This document shows, one piece after another, positions 1 to 5,182 of a stretch of 6,524 nt of DNA (position 1 is its first letter; each line of letters starts with the position of its first letter). A program made the translations under genes and the position numbers. This stretch comes from Thermoproteota archaeon (lineage in GTDB: Archaea; Korarchaeota; Korarchaeia; Korarchaeales; Korarchaeaceae). Where the stretch lies: the NCBI GenBank assembly GCA_021158805.1, contig JAGGTZ010000138.1, forward strand, positions 1 through 6,524, in the 5' to 3' direction. Under the pieces are notes generated by a model. It saw only the letters and a list, made by a program, of their open reading frames with translations. It was not told where the DNA came from and ran no database searches.

Positions 1-252
1 GGACTGATACTAGGAAGACCTTCCATTGGCGTAGCCAAATCAAGGCTAGTAGGGAGAGTAATCGGTGATGAGGTGAGGGTTAAAGGTCAGATAAAGGGAA
101 AAATAGTATCAGGTGGCTATGTTTCTCCAGGCCATCTCACTGACTTGGAGAGCAGTATTATGATAGCTAAGAAATTCTGGCCGAGTGGGAAACAGCCACT
201 TCCCTTGTTGATGGCTCATAAACTATCTAAAGAGGCTATACTGGGACGTTAA
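1..252 (+). CDS. nfi: Endonuclease V, C-terminal part (5' end outside window)
   Basis: The frame is open from the first base to a TAA at 250-252, giving the last 83 residues of the protein; the start lies to the left of the window. The translation carries the C-terminal hallmarks of endonuclease V: a PSIGVAKSRLVG segment near residues 7-18 (the family's GVAKS box), GYVSPGH around residues 39-45 with the histidine that belongs to the metal site, and a final PLPLLMAHKLS stretch matching the family's closing helix. Endonuclease V makes a nick one phosphodiester bond 3' of deoxyinosine, acting on deaminated adenine in DNA (some homologues cut inosine-containing RNA). Complete family members are about 220 residues, so roughly the N-terminal 60 percent, including most acidic catalytic residues, cannot be checked here. 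The gene converges with the leftward gene and overlaps its end by 17 bp. Family assignment is firm; activity is inferred. Confidence 0.9.
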   Translation, partial: GLILGRPSIGVAKSRLVGRVIGDEVRVKGQIKGKIVSGGYVSPGHLTDLESSIMIAKKFWPSGKQPLPLLMAHKLSKEAILGR

Positions 253-1675
253 TCTCATAAGACTTATCCTTAACGAGGTCTATCTTCAGGTAAATATCCC
301 TGCCACTCGGGTTTATGACTCTCAATGAGAGATCTTTAACATCCTCTGCTGAGACTATCTTACCCTCCAGATATTTCCTATCATACCTAAAGACCCCTCT
401 GACTCCAGAGACTGCTCTAAATCTTTTTATCATGCGATCTGGGGTTGTCACCCATAATCCAGCCTTTTGAGCCCTATTGTTCAAGGATAGCGCGGCATAC
501 TCGTCATAAACATCAACAGCTACCATTCCTCCCTTATTCTTGATAAAATCTACCACATTTGGGACTTTCTCTCTTCCATACAGTCTAGCTATTACTGGTA
601 TATTCCAAACCAGATCATTAGGTTTGAAAGGAAGGCTTATTCCGAGGCCAAATCCGATACCGCTTGTAAGATCCGCTGTCAATACGTAACTGGCATTGAT
701 ATAAGCTGCTGACTTCCAAGCATCCATTAGGGTAGAGGAAATCCCTCTGAATCTCACACCAATATCTCCTCTCTTAAGCACATTCGCAAGCTCTTCATAC
801 TCCTCTGCAATGACTGAATGGTCTATTGATGCTCTGGTAGAGGCTAATAGGCCTACTTCATGTCCGCTCTCCTCTAAAAATCTTAATTCGTCACTAATAC
901 CGGATGGAGAGTAGTCCTCTCCTCTTCCAACGAAGAAGGCTATTTGATCCGAATTTTTAGCGAGCCTCTCTAACCAACTCTCTCCTTTTCCGAGGATTTT
1001 AGAAATTATACCAAATCTTGGCTTACCAATGCTCAAAACTGGGAAGGATATAGCTAGACCAGCTAGAAAATCTGCCGGAGGAATCCGCTTAACTAGCAAG
1101 GGAAAGCCTTCTCTTTTATGAAGGAGCAATATCGAGAAAAGGAGCAATTTGGCATGAATATCCACAATTGGAACGGATGGCGGGACCCCTCTAATCTCCT
1201 GTAGAGACTGGGGGTTTAACCTAAGATCTCTCCCTTTGATCCTCTTCATTCCAAGTGAGGATTCAGCTCCTCTTAGGAAATAGCTTACATTATCAAATAG
1301 ATCGTACCCTACGAGGATATGGTCGTTCTTTGCAACGAGGGGGGCTTGCCCAAGGATCTTATCACCATCAAATGAGTATCTTATACCATAGAAGGGAACA
1401 TCTGTCTCATCTACGGAGACAAAGCCTGTGGGCTTCGGAGGCGACCCTCTAGACTCTTCCTTATCACCTCCAAAGTAGGAGAGAGCCGTCCTGCCTATGA
1501 ATATAGATGGAACAGATACTGGGACGAACTTAACGTCCTCTGGAAAAATAGCAACTGAATGCCTGAGCGGATCTGGCTCCTCGACCTCCTCCCAGAACAG
1601 GCCCAGAGAGTCCAGTGTATATCGTACGGCATCCCTTATCTTCCTGTCAGATGACCTAACAGCAGCTATATTCGT
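236..1675 (-). CDS. Degenerate NodB-like (polysaccharide deacetylase fold) protein with extra N-terminal domain; non-canonical start
   Basis: The ATG at 1247-1249 gives 337 residues, but the same frame is open to a TGA at 1676-1678 and the extra 142 codons look like real protein, so I extend the gene to an ACG at 1673-1675 (479 residues); ATA at 1667-1669 is the alternative start. GTGATC at 1679-1684 resembles an archaeal Shine-Dalgarno site. Residues 1-140 resemble the domain that precedes some polysaccharide deacetylases, with a YDLFDNVSYFLRGAE-like segment at 124-138. From about 205 to 370 the order of motifs is that of NodB domains: IAFFVG, then SGHEVGLL near 270, then RFRG near 308, then GFGLGISLPF near 341-350. 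The usual metal residues are missing: no DD pair in motif 1, Leu where GLH is expected, no HxxxH box, and Phe in place of RxH. I infer a non-catalytic or altered protein, perhaps carbohydrate-related. There is no clear signal peptide. The fold call is moderate; the start is uncertain. Confidence 0.6.
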   Translation of the reverse strand, partial: TNIAAVRSSDRKIRDAVRYTLDSLGLFWEEVEEPDPLRHSVAIFPEDVKFVPVSVPSIFIGRTALSYFGGDKEESRGSPPKPTGFVSVDETDVPFYGIRYSFDGDKILGQAPLVAKNDHILVGYDLFDNVSYFLRGAESSLGMKRIKGRDLRLNPQSLQEIRGVPPSVPIVDIHAKLLLFSILLLHKREGFPLLVKRIPPADFLAGLAISFPVLSIGKPRFGIISKILGKGESWLERLAKNSDQIAFFVGRGEDYSPSGISDELRFLEESGHEVGLLASTRASIDHSVIAEEYEELANVLKRGDIGVRFRGISSTLMDAWKSAAYINASYVLTADLTSGIGFGLGISLPFKPNDLVWNIPVIARLYGREKVPNVVDFIKNKGGMVAVDVYDEYAALSLNNRAQKAGLWVTTPDRMIKRFRAVSGVRGVFRYDRKYLEGKIVSAEDVKDLSLRVINPSGRDIYLKIDLVKDKSYEINVPV

Positions 1676-1678
1676 TCA

Positions 1679-1684
1679 GATCAC
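1679..1684 (-). promoter_or_regulatory. Candidate Shine-Dalgarno site for the leftward NodB-like gene
   Basis: On the minus strand this reads GTGATC, an exact match to part of the archaeal Shine-Dalgarno sequence GGAGGTGATC. It lies 3 nt before the ACG at 1673-1675 and 9 nt before the ATA at 1667-1669. The GTG within it is itself in frame but is followed one codon later by TGA, so it cannot be the start. The site supports translation starting in this area rather than at the ATG 430 bases downstream. The match is short, so confidence is limited. Confidence 0.35.
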
Positions 1685-1685
1685 G

Positions 1686-1695
1686 CCCCCGGGGG
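1686..1695. repeat. Perfect GC palindrome CCCCCGGGGG between tRNA-Trp and the leftward gene
   Basis: Five C followed by five G lie 10 nt past the CCA end of the tRNA and directly before the candidate ribosome binding site of the leftward gene. With no loop it cannot form a normal hairpin by itself, and no T-run follows, so it is not a clear terminator. It could pair with other G/C runs in the precursor. Function unknown. Confidence 0.4.
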
Positions 1696-1744
1696 ATGTC
1701 AGAGGTGGTGGGGCCGGTGGGACTCGAACCCACGTCCTACGGGT

Positions 1745-1766
1745 CTCCCCCTCAGTGCTCCACTAA
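1745..1766 (-). other. Anticodon-loop intron (37/38) of tRNA-Trp
   Basis: A 22-nt insertion separates CTCCAG (positions 32-37) from A38. It can fold as TTAGTG (1766-1761), loop GAG, CACTGA (1757-1752), with one G-U pair. The exon bases CTCC (1772-1769) can pair with GGAG or GGGG at the 3' side, so the anticodon would be sequestered in the central helix, as is usual for archaeal bulge-helix-bulge substrates. Position 37/38 is the canonical site. At 22 nt it is far shorter than the box C/D-containing tRNA-Trp introns of many euryarchaea, so it cannot hold that guide RNA. The same mature loop results if the cut is shifted by up to two bases. Confidence 0.8.
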
Positions 1767-1784
1767 CTGGAGCCCGCCGCCCTA

Positions 1785-1820
1785 CCTTTCCAGGGCATAC
1801 CCCCAATCACTGGGGGAGAG
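1785..1820 (-). other. Non-canonical D-loop intron of tRNA-Trp
   Basis: The bases between the conserved GG of the D-loop (1822-1821) and the TA that precedes GGGC are 36 nt beyond normal. They hold a strong hairpin, CCCCCA (1816-1811), loop GTGAT, TGGGGG (1805-1800), flanked by a 3-nt internal loop on each side and a GGC/GCC pairing that reaches into the exon (1822-1820 with 1796-1794). Because GG occurs at both borders, the cut could be shifted by one or two bases with the same mature product. Introns outside position 37/38 are known from several Thermoproteota and are removed by the splicing endonuclease. The exact bulge-helix-bulge arrangement is not obvious by eye. Confidence 0.75.
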
Positions 1821-1871
1821 CCAGGCTGGGCCACGGCCCCCCGATACCCTCCTTCCTTTTATTGCTGTAAC

Positions 1872-1882
1872 TTATATAAATA
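1872..1882. promoter_or_regulatory. Shared TATA element for divergent tRNA-Trp and ttuA-like gene
   Basis: The sequence TTATATAAATA contains the palindrome TTATATAA (1872-1879), so it can be read as a TATA box on both strands. Its centre near 1876 lies about 36 nt upstream of the tRNA 5' end at 1840, which predicts a start near 1850 and a leader of about 10 nt. In the other direction it lies about 25 nt before the ATG at 1901, which predicts a leaderless or nearly leaderless message. The whole gap is only 60 bp and contains no other TATA-like sequence of this quality. Position and composition are seen; use in both directions is inferred. Confidence 0.6.
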
Positions 1883-1900
1883 GTTTGTCCGGTGAAGCGA

Positions 1901-2785
1901 ATGAGATGCCATTACTGTCAGGGAGAAGGTACAATATTTGTTGAAAATATTGGTGAATGGGTTTGCGAGAAACACTTCGAGAGATACTTCCTCAAAAGAG
2001 TTGACAGAGTATTGAGGAGAGTGAGAAGAGGGAGTTCTATACTGTTTGGCATTTCTGGTGGGAAAGATTCTGTTGCAGCACTCCATGCTTCAAGCCTAAT
2101 AGCTCATAAATACGAGTTGAAGATAGGGGCAGCTATCGTCTATACAGGGCTTGCTCCCGAGTGCTTAGAGGTTTTCAGATCATTAGTTGATGAGCTTAAT
2201 ATTGAGGGGATCGTAATAGATGTGAGGGATTGGGGCATAATAGTGCCACCGGATCCCTTGGCAGCTTGTATTGTATGTGGTGTTGTTACTAGGTACTTAC
2301 TTAATAGATATGCTGTTGAGAACGGCTACGACTACGTTGCTACGGGTCATAACCTAGACGACATGGCTTACTTCGCCTTCAATAATTTGATTACTCATTC
2401 CCTTAATTACCTATATCACCAATTTGATTCTGTAACACAACCCCTCCCAGATTACAAGATGGCTGGGAAGGTCAAACCCCTCTTTTGGGTTAGTGACAAC
2501 GATGCCTTGAATTATGTGAAGCTTAAGGGCTTGAAGAGCTGTATAACAAAATGTCCTCACGAAGGGAGAGATAAACAAGCCATATTAAAACCTATGCTGG
2601 CAGATGTGAGGAAGAGATGGCCACCTTCATTGGTAAACTTCGTTTCAAGCATTAGAGAGCTGGCAAAGAGGTCTTCACCAGGAGAAAGGAGGATAAACTT
2701 ATGTGAGAAGTGTGGATATCCCACATCGGGGAAGGTCTGTGCCTTTTGCAGGTTAAGGGAGAAGCTGAAGGAGGTGATAGATTGA
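1901..2785 (+). CDS. ttuA: tRNA 2-thiolation enzyme of the TtuA/Ncs6 (CTU1) family
   Basis: This 294-residue protein is a PP-loop ATP pyrophosphatase that adenylates a tRNA uridine and replaces its 2-oxygen with sulfur, either at U54 (TtuA) or at wobble U34 (NcsA/Ncs6). The layout is diagnostic. An N-terminal zinc finger uses C3, C6, C22 and H25; the P-loop SGGKDS is at 52-57; CIVC at 123-126 plus a later cysteine (C218, in KCPH) fit the three-cysteine iron-sulfur site; TGHNLDD is at 148-154; and a C-terminal zinc finger uses C268, C271, C280 and C283. Length is normal for the family. I prefer ATG 1901 over the in-frame GTG at 1892, because GGTGA (1891-1895) sits 5 nt before it, a TATA element lies about 25 bp upstream, and MRCHYC is a typical family N-terminus. 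It overlaps the next gene by 4 bp. Whether it acts on U54 or U34 cannot be told here, so the symbol is provisional. Confidence 0.87.
   Translation: MRCHYCQGEGTIFVENIGEWVCEKHFERYFLKRVDRVLRRVRRGSSILFGISGGKDSVAALHASSLIAHKYELKIGAAIVYTGLAPECLEVFRSLVDELNIEGIVIDVRDWGIIVPPDPLAACIVCGVVTRYLLNRYAVENGYDYVATGHNLDDMAYFAFNNLITHSLNYLYHQFDSVTQPLPDYKMAGKVKPLFWVSDNDALNYVKLKGLKSCITKCPHEGRDKQAILKPMLADVRKRWPPSLVNFVSSIRELAKRSSPGERRINLCEKCGYPTSGKVCAFCRLREKLKEVID
2770..2777 (+). promoter_or_regulatory. Ribosome binding site fixing the TTG start of the tatD-like gene
   Basis: GGAGGTGA, a near-perfect archaeal Shine-Dalgarno sequence, ends 4 nt before the TTG at 2782-2784. It lies inside the last codons of the preceding gene. 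This decides the start: the frame is also open to an ATG at 2710, but that would add 24 residues that overlap the zinc-finger codons of the upstream gene and precede the LFDAHCH motif that normally begins TatD proteins. Confidence 0.75.
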
Positions 2786-3552
2786 GGTTATTTGATGCCC
2801 ATTGTCACTTAGAAGAAGAGGCCTTCGATGAGGATAGGGAAGAGGTAATAAGCAGGGCAATTAAGTCAGGAATAATAGGAATAGTAACCTCTCCGATATA
2901 TCCAGAGGATGCCGAGAAGGCTCTTTCGTTATTTAGGGACCATCAGGTCGTCAAGGTATCTATAGGGCTTGATGTCGCGGAGTATGGCGAAGATGATGAA
3001 GTCGAGAAGACCATTCAATTGATACTAGACAATGTAGACGATATAGTAGCTGTAGGAGAAGTAGGCTTGGACTACAGGGTCGCCAGTAGGGGAGGGCCCG
3101 ATAAGGATAGGCAGAAGGAGGTTTTCAGGAGATTCATAAGGTTGGCTAAGGAACTTGATAAGCCACTCGTTATCCATAGTTTATGGGCTCAGAGACCAGT
3201 ACTTCGCGTCTTAGATGAGGAGGGAGCCTCCAGAGTAGTCCTACATGCCTTCGGCGGGAAACCAGATGATATCAAATTTGCAGTAGAGAGGGGCTGGGTT
3301 ATCAGCATACCAACTAATGTCGTTAGATCAGAGAACATTAGGCGAGTGGCTGAATGTACACCTGTGGAAGTCATGGTCCTAGAGTCAGACTCTCCCGTAC
3401 TTGCTCCCAATCCAAGGGAGAGAAATGAACCTGCAAATATTAGGGTCTCATTAACCTATATCTCAAAGCTAAAGGGGTATTGTCCAGAGGATCTAGCTAG
3501 TATAACCACTGACAATGCCAGGAAGGTGTATGAACTTTGGGATCCCGTCTAA
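2782..3552 (+). CDS. tatD: TatD-family metal-dependent hydrolase (DNase)
   Basis: The 256-residue product has the full set of TatD metal ligands on an amidohydrolase TIM barrel: H7 and H9 in FDAHCH, E93 in GEVGLDYR, H132 in VIHS, H155 in LHAFGG and D203 in LESDSP. TatD enzymes are cytoplasmic metal-dependent nucleases (3'-5' exonuclease, DNA repair and clearance roles in bacteria and eukaryotes); archaeal members are less well studied, so the substrate is inferred. Length fits the family (about 250-265). The start is TTG at 2782, chosen for the strong GGAGGTGA site 4 nt upstream. It overlaps the thiolase gene by 4 bp and the next gene by 16 bp, so translation is probably coupled and the three are likely one transcript. 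The sequence is complete and shows no missing residue. Confidence 0.88.
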   Translation: MRLFDAHCHLEEEAFDEDREEVISRAIKSGIIGIVTSPIYPEDAEKALSLFRDHQVVKVSIGLDVAEYGEDDEVEKTIQLILDNVDDIVAVGEVGLDYRVASRGGPDKDRQKEVFRRFIRLAKELDKPLVIHSLWAQRPVLRVLDEEGASRVVLHAFGGKPDDIKFAVERGWVISIPTNVVRSENIRRVAECTPVEVMVLESDSPVLAPNPRERNEPANIRVSLTYISKLKGYCPEDLASITTDNARKVYELWDPV

Positions 3553-4343
3553 GGATACCCTACGACCTAATAGGGTCAAGGGAGACCGGAGCTGTGGCTA
3601 TCGTGGAGGTTCCTGAGGGCATAGATCCAACAGAAGTAGCTGAGGAGATAAGAAGGAGGCATCCTCACGTTAGATCTGTTCTCTTGAAGGCGGGATCCAG
3701 AGAAGGGGACTACAGGATTAGGCCCCTAAAGCTACTTGCTGGTTCTGAACAAACAGAGGTGATTCATAAAGAACATGGTTACAGGATAAAACTGGATCCT
3801 CGTGTCGTATACTTCTCTCCTAGGGAGTCCTCGGAGCGGCAGATGATAGCTGACCTAGTTAGAGATGGAGAGAGGATACTGGTGATGTTCGCTGGAGTGG
3901 GGCCATACGCCATCGCTATAGCTGTCAGGAAGGAGGTTGAAATTGTGGGGATAGAAATAAACCCCATTGCTGTTAGATACTTCCAAGAAAATGTTAGGCT
4001 AAATAAGGTCGGATATAAGGTATTTCCGATAGAAGGGGATGTCTCCTTTGTAACACCAGCAATGTACGGTAAATTTGATAGGGTAATCATGCCTCTCCCC
4101 AAGGGAGCCTACCAATTTATACATCATGCACTAAGAAGTCTAAAAAAAGGTCAAGGAATAATACATTTCTACTATTGGGGAGGGGAAAATGCATTTAGCA
4201 TGGCTACCTCTCTCTTTAATGAAAAAGCCCATTCAATGGGTTTATCAGCTACTCCTTTAAGTATGAGGAGAGTTTCAAGCTATGCTCCACGTGTGTACAA
4301 GATAAGGATAGATTTTTTAGTTAGACCTGCTAGTCTCACTTAA
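3537..4343 (+). CDS. Trm5/Taw2-family tRNA position-37 methyltransferase (COG2520 type)
   Basis: The 268-residue product is a class I SAM-dependent enzyme of the Trm5 family, whose members make m1G37 or take part in wyosine synthesis at G37 of tRNA. The small N-terminal D2-like part (YDLIG at 9-13, then AIVEVPEG) leads into the signature VYFSPRESSERQMI at 91-104. The SAM-binding motif MFAGVGPYAI is at 117-126, IEINPIAV at 139-146 is the acidic ribose-binding motif and following helix, and DRVIMPLPKGA is at 181-191. Two features differ from textbook Trm5: there is no N-terminal D1 domain, and the motif that often reads N-L-P is P-L-P here (186-188). Start is TTG at 3537, with GGAAGGTG (3521-3528) 8 nt upstream; it overlaps tatD by 16 bp. 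Family is firm; whether it is Trm5a-like, Taw2-like or another subtype is not resolved, so no symbol is given. Confidence 0.85.
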   Translation: MGSRLRIPYDLIGSRETGAVAIVEVPEGIDPTEVAEEIRRRHPHVRSVLLKAGSREGDYRIRPLKLLAGSEQTEVIHKEHGYRIKLDPRVVYFSPRESSERQMIADLVRDGERILVMFAGVGPYAIAIAVRKEVEIVGIEINPIAVRYFQENVRLNKVGYKVFPIEGDVSFVTPAMYGKFDRVIMPLPKGAYQFIHHALRSLKKGQGIIHFYYWGGENAFSMATSLFNEKAHSMGLSATPLSMRRVSSYAPRVYKIRIDFLVRPASLT

Positions 4344-4359
4344 CTTATTAATGATCAGG

Positions 4360-4367
4360 TTTATAGA
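4360..4367 (+). promoter_or_regulatory. Possible TATA box before the winged-helix gene
   Basis: TTTATAGA lies in the 56-bp gap after the methyltransferase stop. Its centre is about 36 nt before the ATG at 4400, which predicts a start of transcription near 4389 and a short leader that includes the G-rich GGTAGGGG at 4391-4398. This is the only gap of any size in the rightward block, so a second transcription unit could begin here. The match is modest, and read-through from upstream is not excluded. Confidence 0.35.
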
Positions 4368-4399
4368 TTCCGCTATGGATTATGGGGAAGGGTAGGGGA

Positions 4400-5182
4400 A
4401 TGTCCGAGGACAAGGACACTAATCCAAAAACCATAGCAGACAATTACCAAGAAGAGGTAGAGCTGAGGGCCTCCAGCTACCGTGAACAGCTAATGAGAAT
4501 AATGAGCGAGGAGGGAGGAGTACTCCAAATATTGTTGAGTGATGCTGGGAAAAATTTAGAGGCACTTTCCCACATACCTAGGCTACTTACTAACAGTCTT
4601 ACCGATGGATTCAGGCTCGGAAAAGAAAAATTACTCTTACAGTTTCAAGATGATGTCAAAATGTTGATAAAGTCGGGTGAGTTGAAGGAGCTTGAAGATA
4701 GGGAGATAGCATCTCTCATGCAGGCAGCAGGTGATCTACTAGACGCACAACTCGCACTCATCATAGGTATGGTGAGTGAATCATTATCCAACTACCTGAA
4801 ATGGGTCCCCCAGATCGAAGGTGGTGAGAGTATAGAGAGGGCTAAGAAGTTCATAGAAGAGCTGATAAATGTTACAGCAAAGGCCATGGCCGAAAGGGAC
4901 GTCCTTAAGAAGTTCCTGAAGGATATCAAGAGTCAAGTTAGGGAGAAGTATATCAGAAATAGTACTGCCTTCAAGATACTTGCTATCTTGGAAGACGAGG
5001 GCCTTCCAATGAAGCCTACGGAGATAGCTAGTAGAATGGGTCTATCTGAGGTAACCATAAGGAGGCATCTCAAGAGACTAATAGAGGATGGTTATGTTGA
5101 AGTAGATACCACAACTAGGCCTTATAGATACTCCTTGGTGAGGACTCCTTGGGAGAGCGAAGCGAAGGAGGAAACGAGGTAG
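4400..5182 (+). CDS. Winged-helix DNA-binding protein with long helical N-terminal part
   Basis: The product is 260 residues from ATG 4400. I prefer this start to the ATG six codons earlier (4382) because G-rich GGTAGGGG precedes it and MSEDKDTN is a natural N-terminus; 4382 stays possible. Residues 1-185 look almost wholly alpha-helical and highly charged, with no cysteines, no membrane segment and no family that I recognise. Residues about 188-250 form a clear winged helix-turn-helix of the ArsR/MarR-like type: helix 1 TAFKILAILEDEG, then KPTEIASRMGLS, recognition helix EVTIRRHLKRLIEDGYVEV, and a wing DTTTRPYRYSLV. The RHLKRLIEDGYVE pattern is typical of archaeal transcription regulators. 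The gene heads a set of three overlapping genes (34-bp overlap with the next), so it may control that set; this is inference. The N-terminal part could be an effector-binding or multimerisation domain. Confidence 0.75.
   Translation: MSEDKDTNPKTIADNYQEEVELRASSYREQLMRIMSEEGGVLQILLSDAGKNLEALSHIPRLLTNSLTDGFRLGKEKLLLQFQDDVKMLIKSGELKELEDREIASLMQAAGDLLDAQLALIIGMVSESLSNYLKWVPQIEGGESIERAKKFIEELINVTAKAMAERDVLKKFLKDIKSQVREKYIRNSTAFKILAILEDEGLPMKPTEIASRMGLSEVTIRRHLKRLIEDGYVEVDTTTRPYRYSLVRTPWESEAKEETR
5137..5143 (+). promoter_or_regulatory. Ribosome binding site fixing the TTG start of the thioredoxin-like gene
   Basis: GGTGAGG lies 5 nt before the TTG at 5149-5151 and inside the C-terminal codons of the winged-helix gene. 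It supports a start 34 bp before the upstream stop codon. The alternative TTG at 5188 would remove the first beta strand of the thioredoxin fold. Confidence 0.6.

Larger units (their letters stand above)
1706..1840 (-). tRNA. tRNA-Trp (anticodon CCA) with two introns and encoded CCA tail
   Basis: Read on the minus strand the gene starts GGGGCCG (1840-1834) and closes with CGGCCCC (1716-1710), discriminator A (1709) and an encoded CCA (1708-1706). The D-stem GCCC/GGGC is at 1831-1828 and 1782-1779, the anticodon stem GCGGG/CCCGT at 1777-1773 and 1743-1739, the variable loop AGGAC at 1738-1734, and the T-arm GTGGG-TTCGAGT-CCCAC at 1733-1717. The raw D-loop has 45 nt and the raw anticodon loop 29 nt, so two introns are needed: about 1785-1820 (36 nt) and 1745-1766 (22 nt). 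Removing them gives a 77-nt tRNA with D-loop AGCCTGGTA and anticodon loop CTCCAGA, hence anticodon CCA at 1770-1768. All stems are fully paired apart from one G-U at the base of the anticodon stem. The gene is followed after 30 nt by the leftward protein gene, and is headed by a TATA element near 1876. Confidence 0.92.

Noticed and set aside
1686..1695. CCCCCGGGGG as a transcription terminator after the tRNA
   Set aside because: It has no loop and no following T-run; archaeal terminators are mostly T-rich tracts.
1255..1766. Rightward open frames at 1255-1452 and 1497-1766
   Set aside because: They lie antisense to the extended leftward gene and the tRNA, have serine/threonine-rich or low-complexity translations and no ribosome binding site.
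1696..1944. Rightward frame whose translation contains VGLEPTSYGSP
   Set aside because: This peptide is the well-known false product of reading an antisense tRNA T-arm; the stretch is the complement of tRNA-Trp.
1859..2086. Leftward frame of 75 codons across the start of the thiolase gene
   Set aside because: It is antisense to a gene with clear zinc-finger and P-loop motifs and shows no domain of its own.
2710..2781. N-terminal extension of the TatD-like protein from ATG 2710
   Set aside because: It overlaps the zinc-finger codons of the upstream gene, and a far better ribosome binding site precedes TTG 2782, where the family normally begins.
3189..4102. Leftward frames of 73 and 107 codons (3189-3410, 3779-4102)
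   Set aside because: Both are antisense to well-supported genes and carry Ser/Thr-rich translations without motifs.
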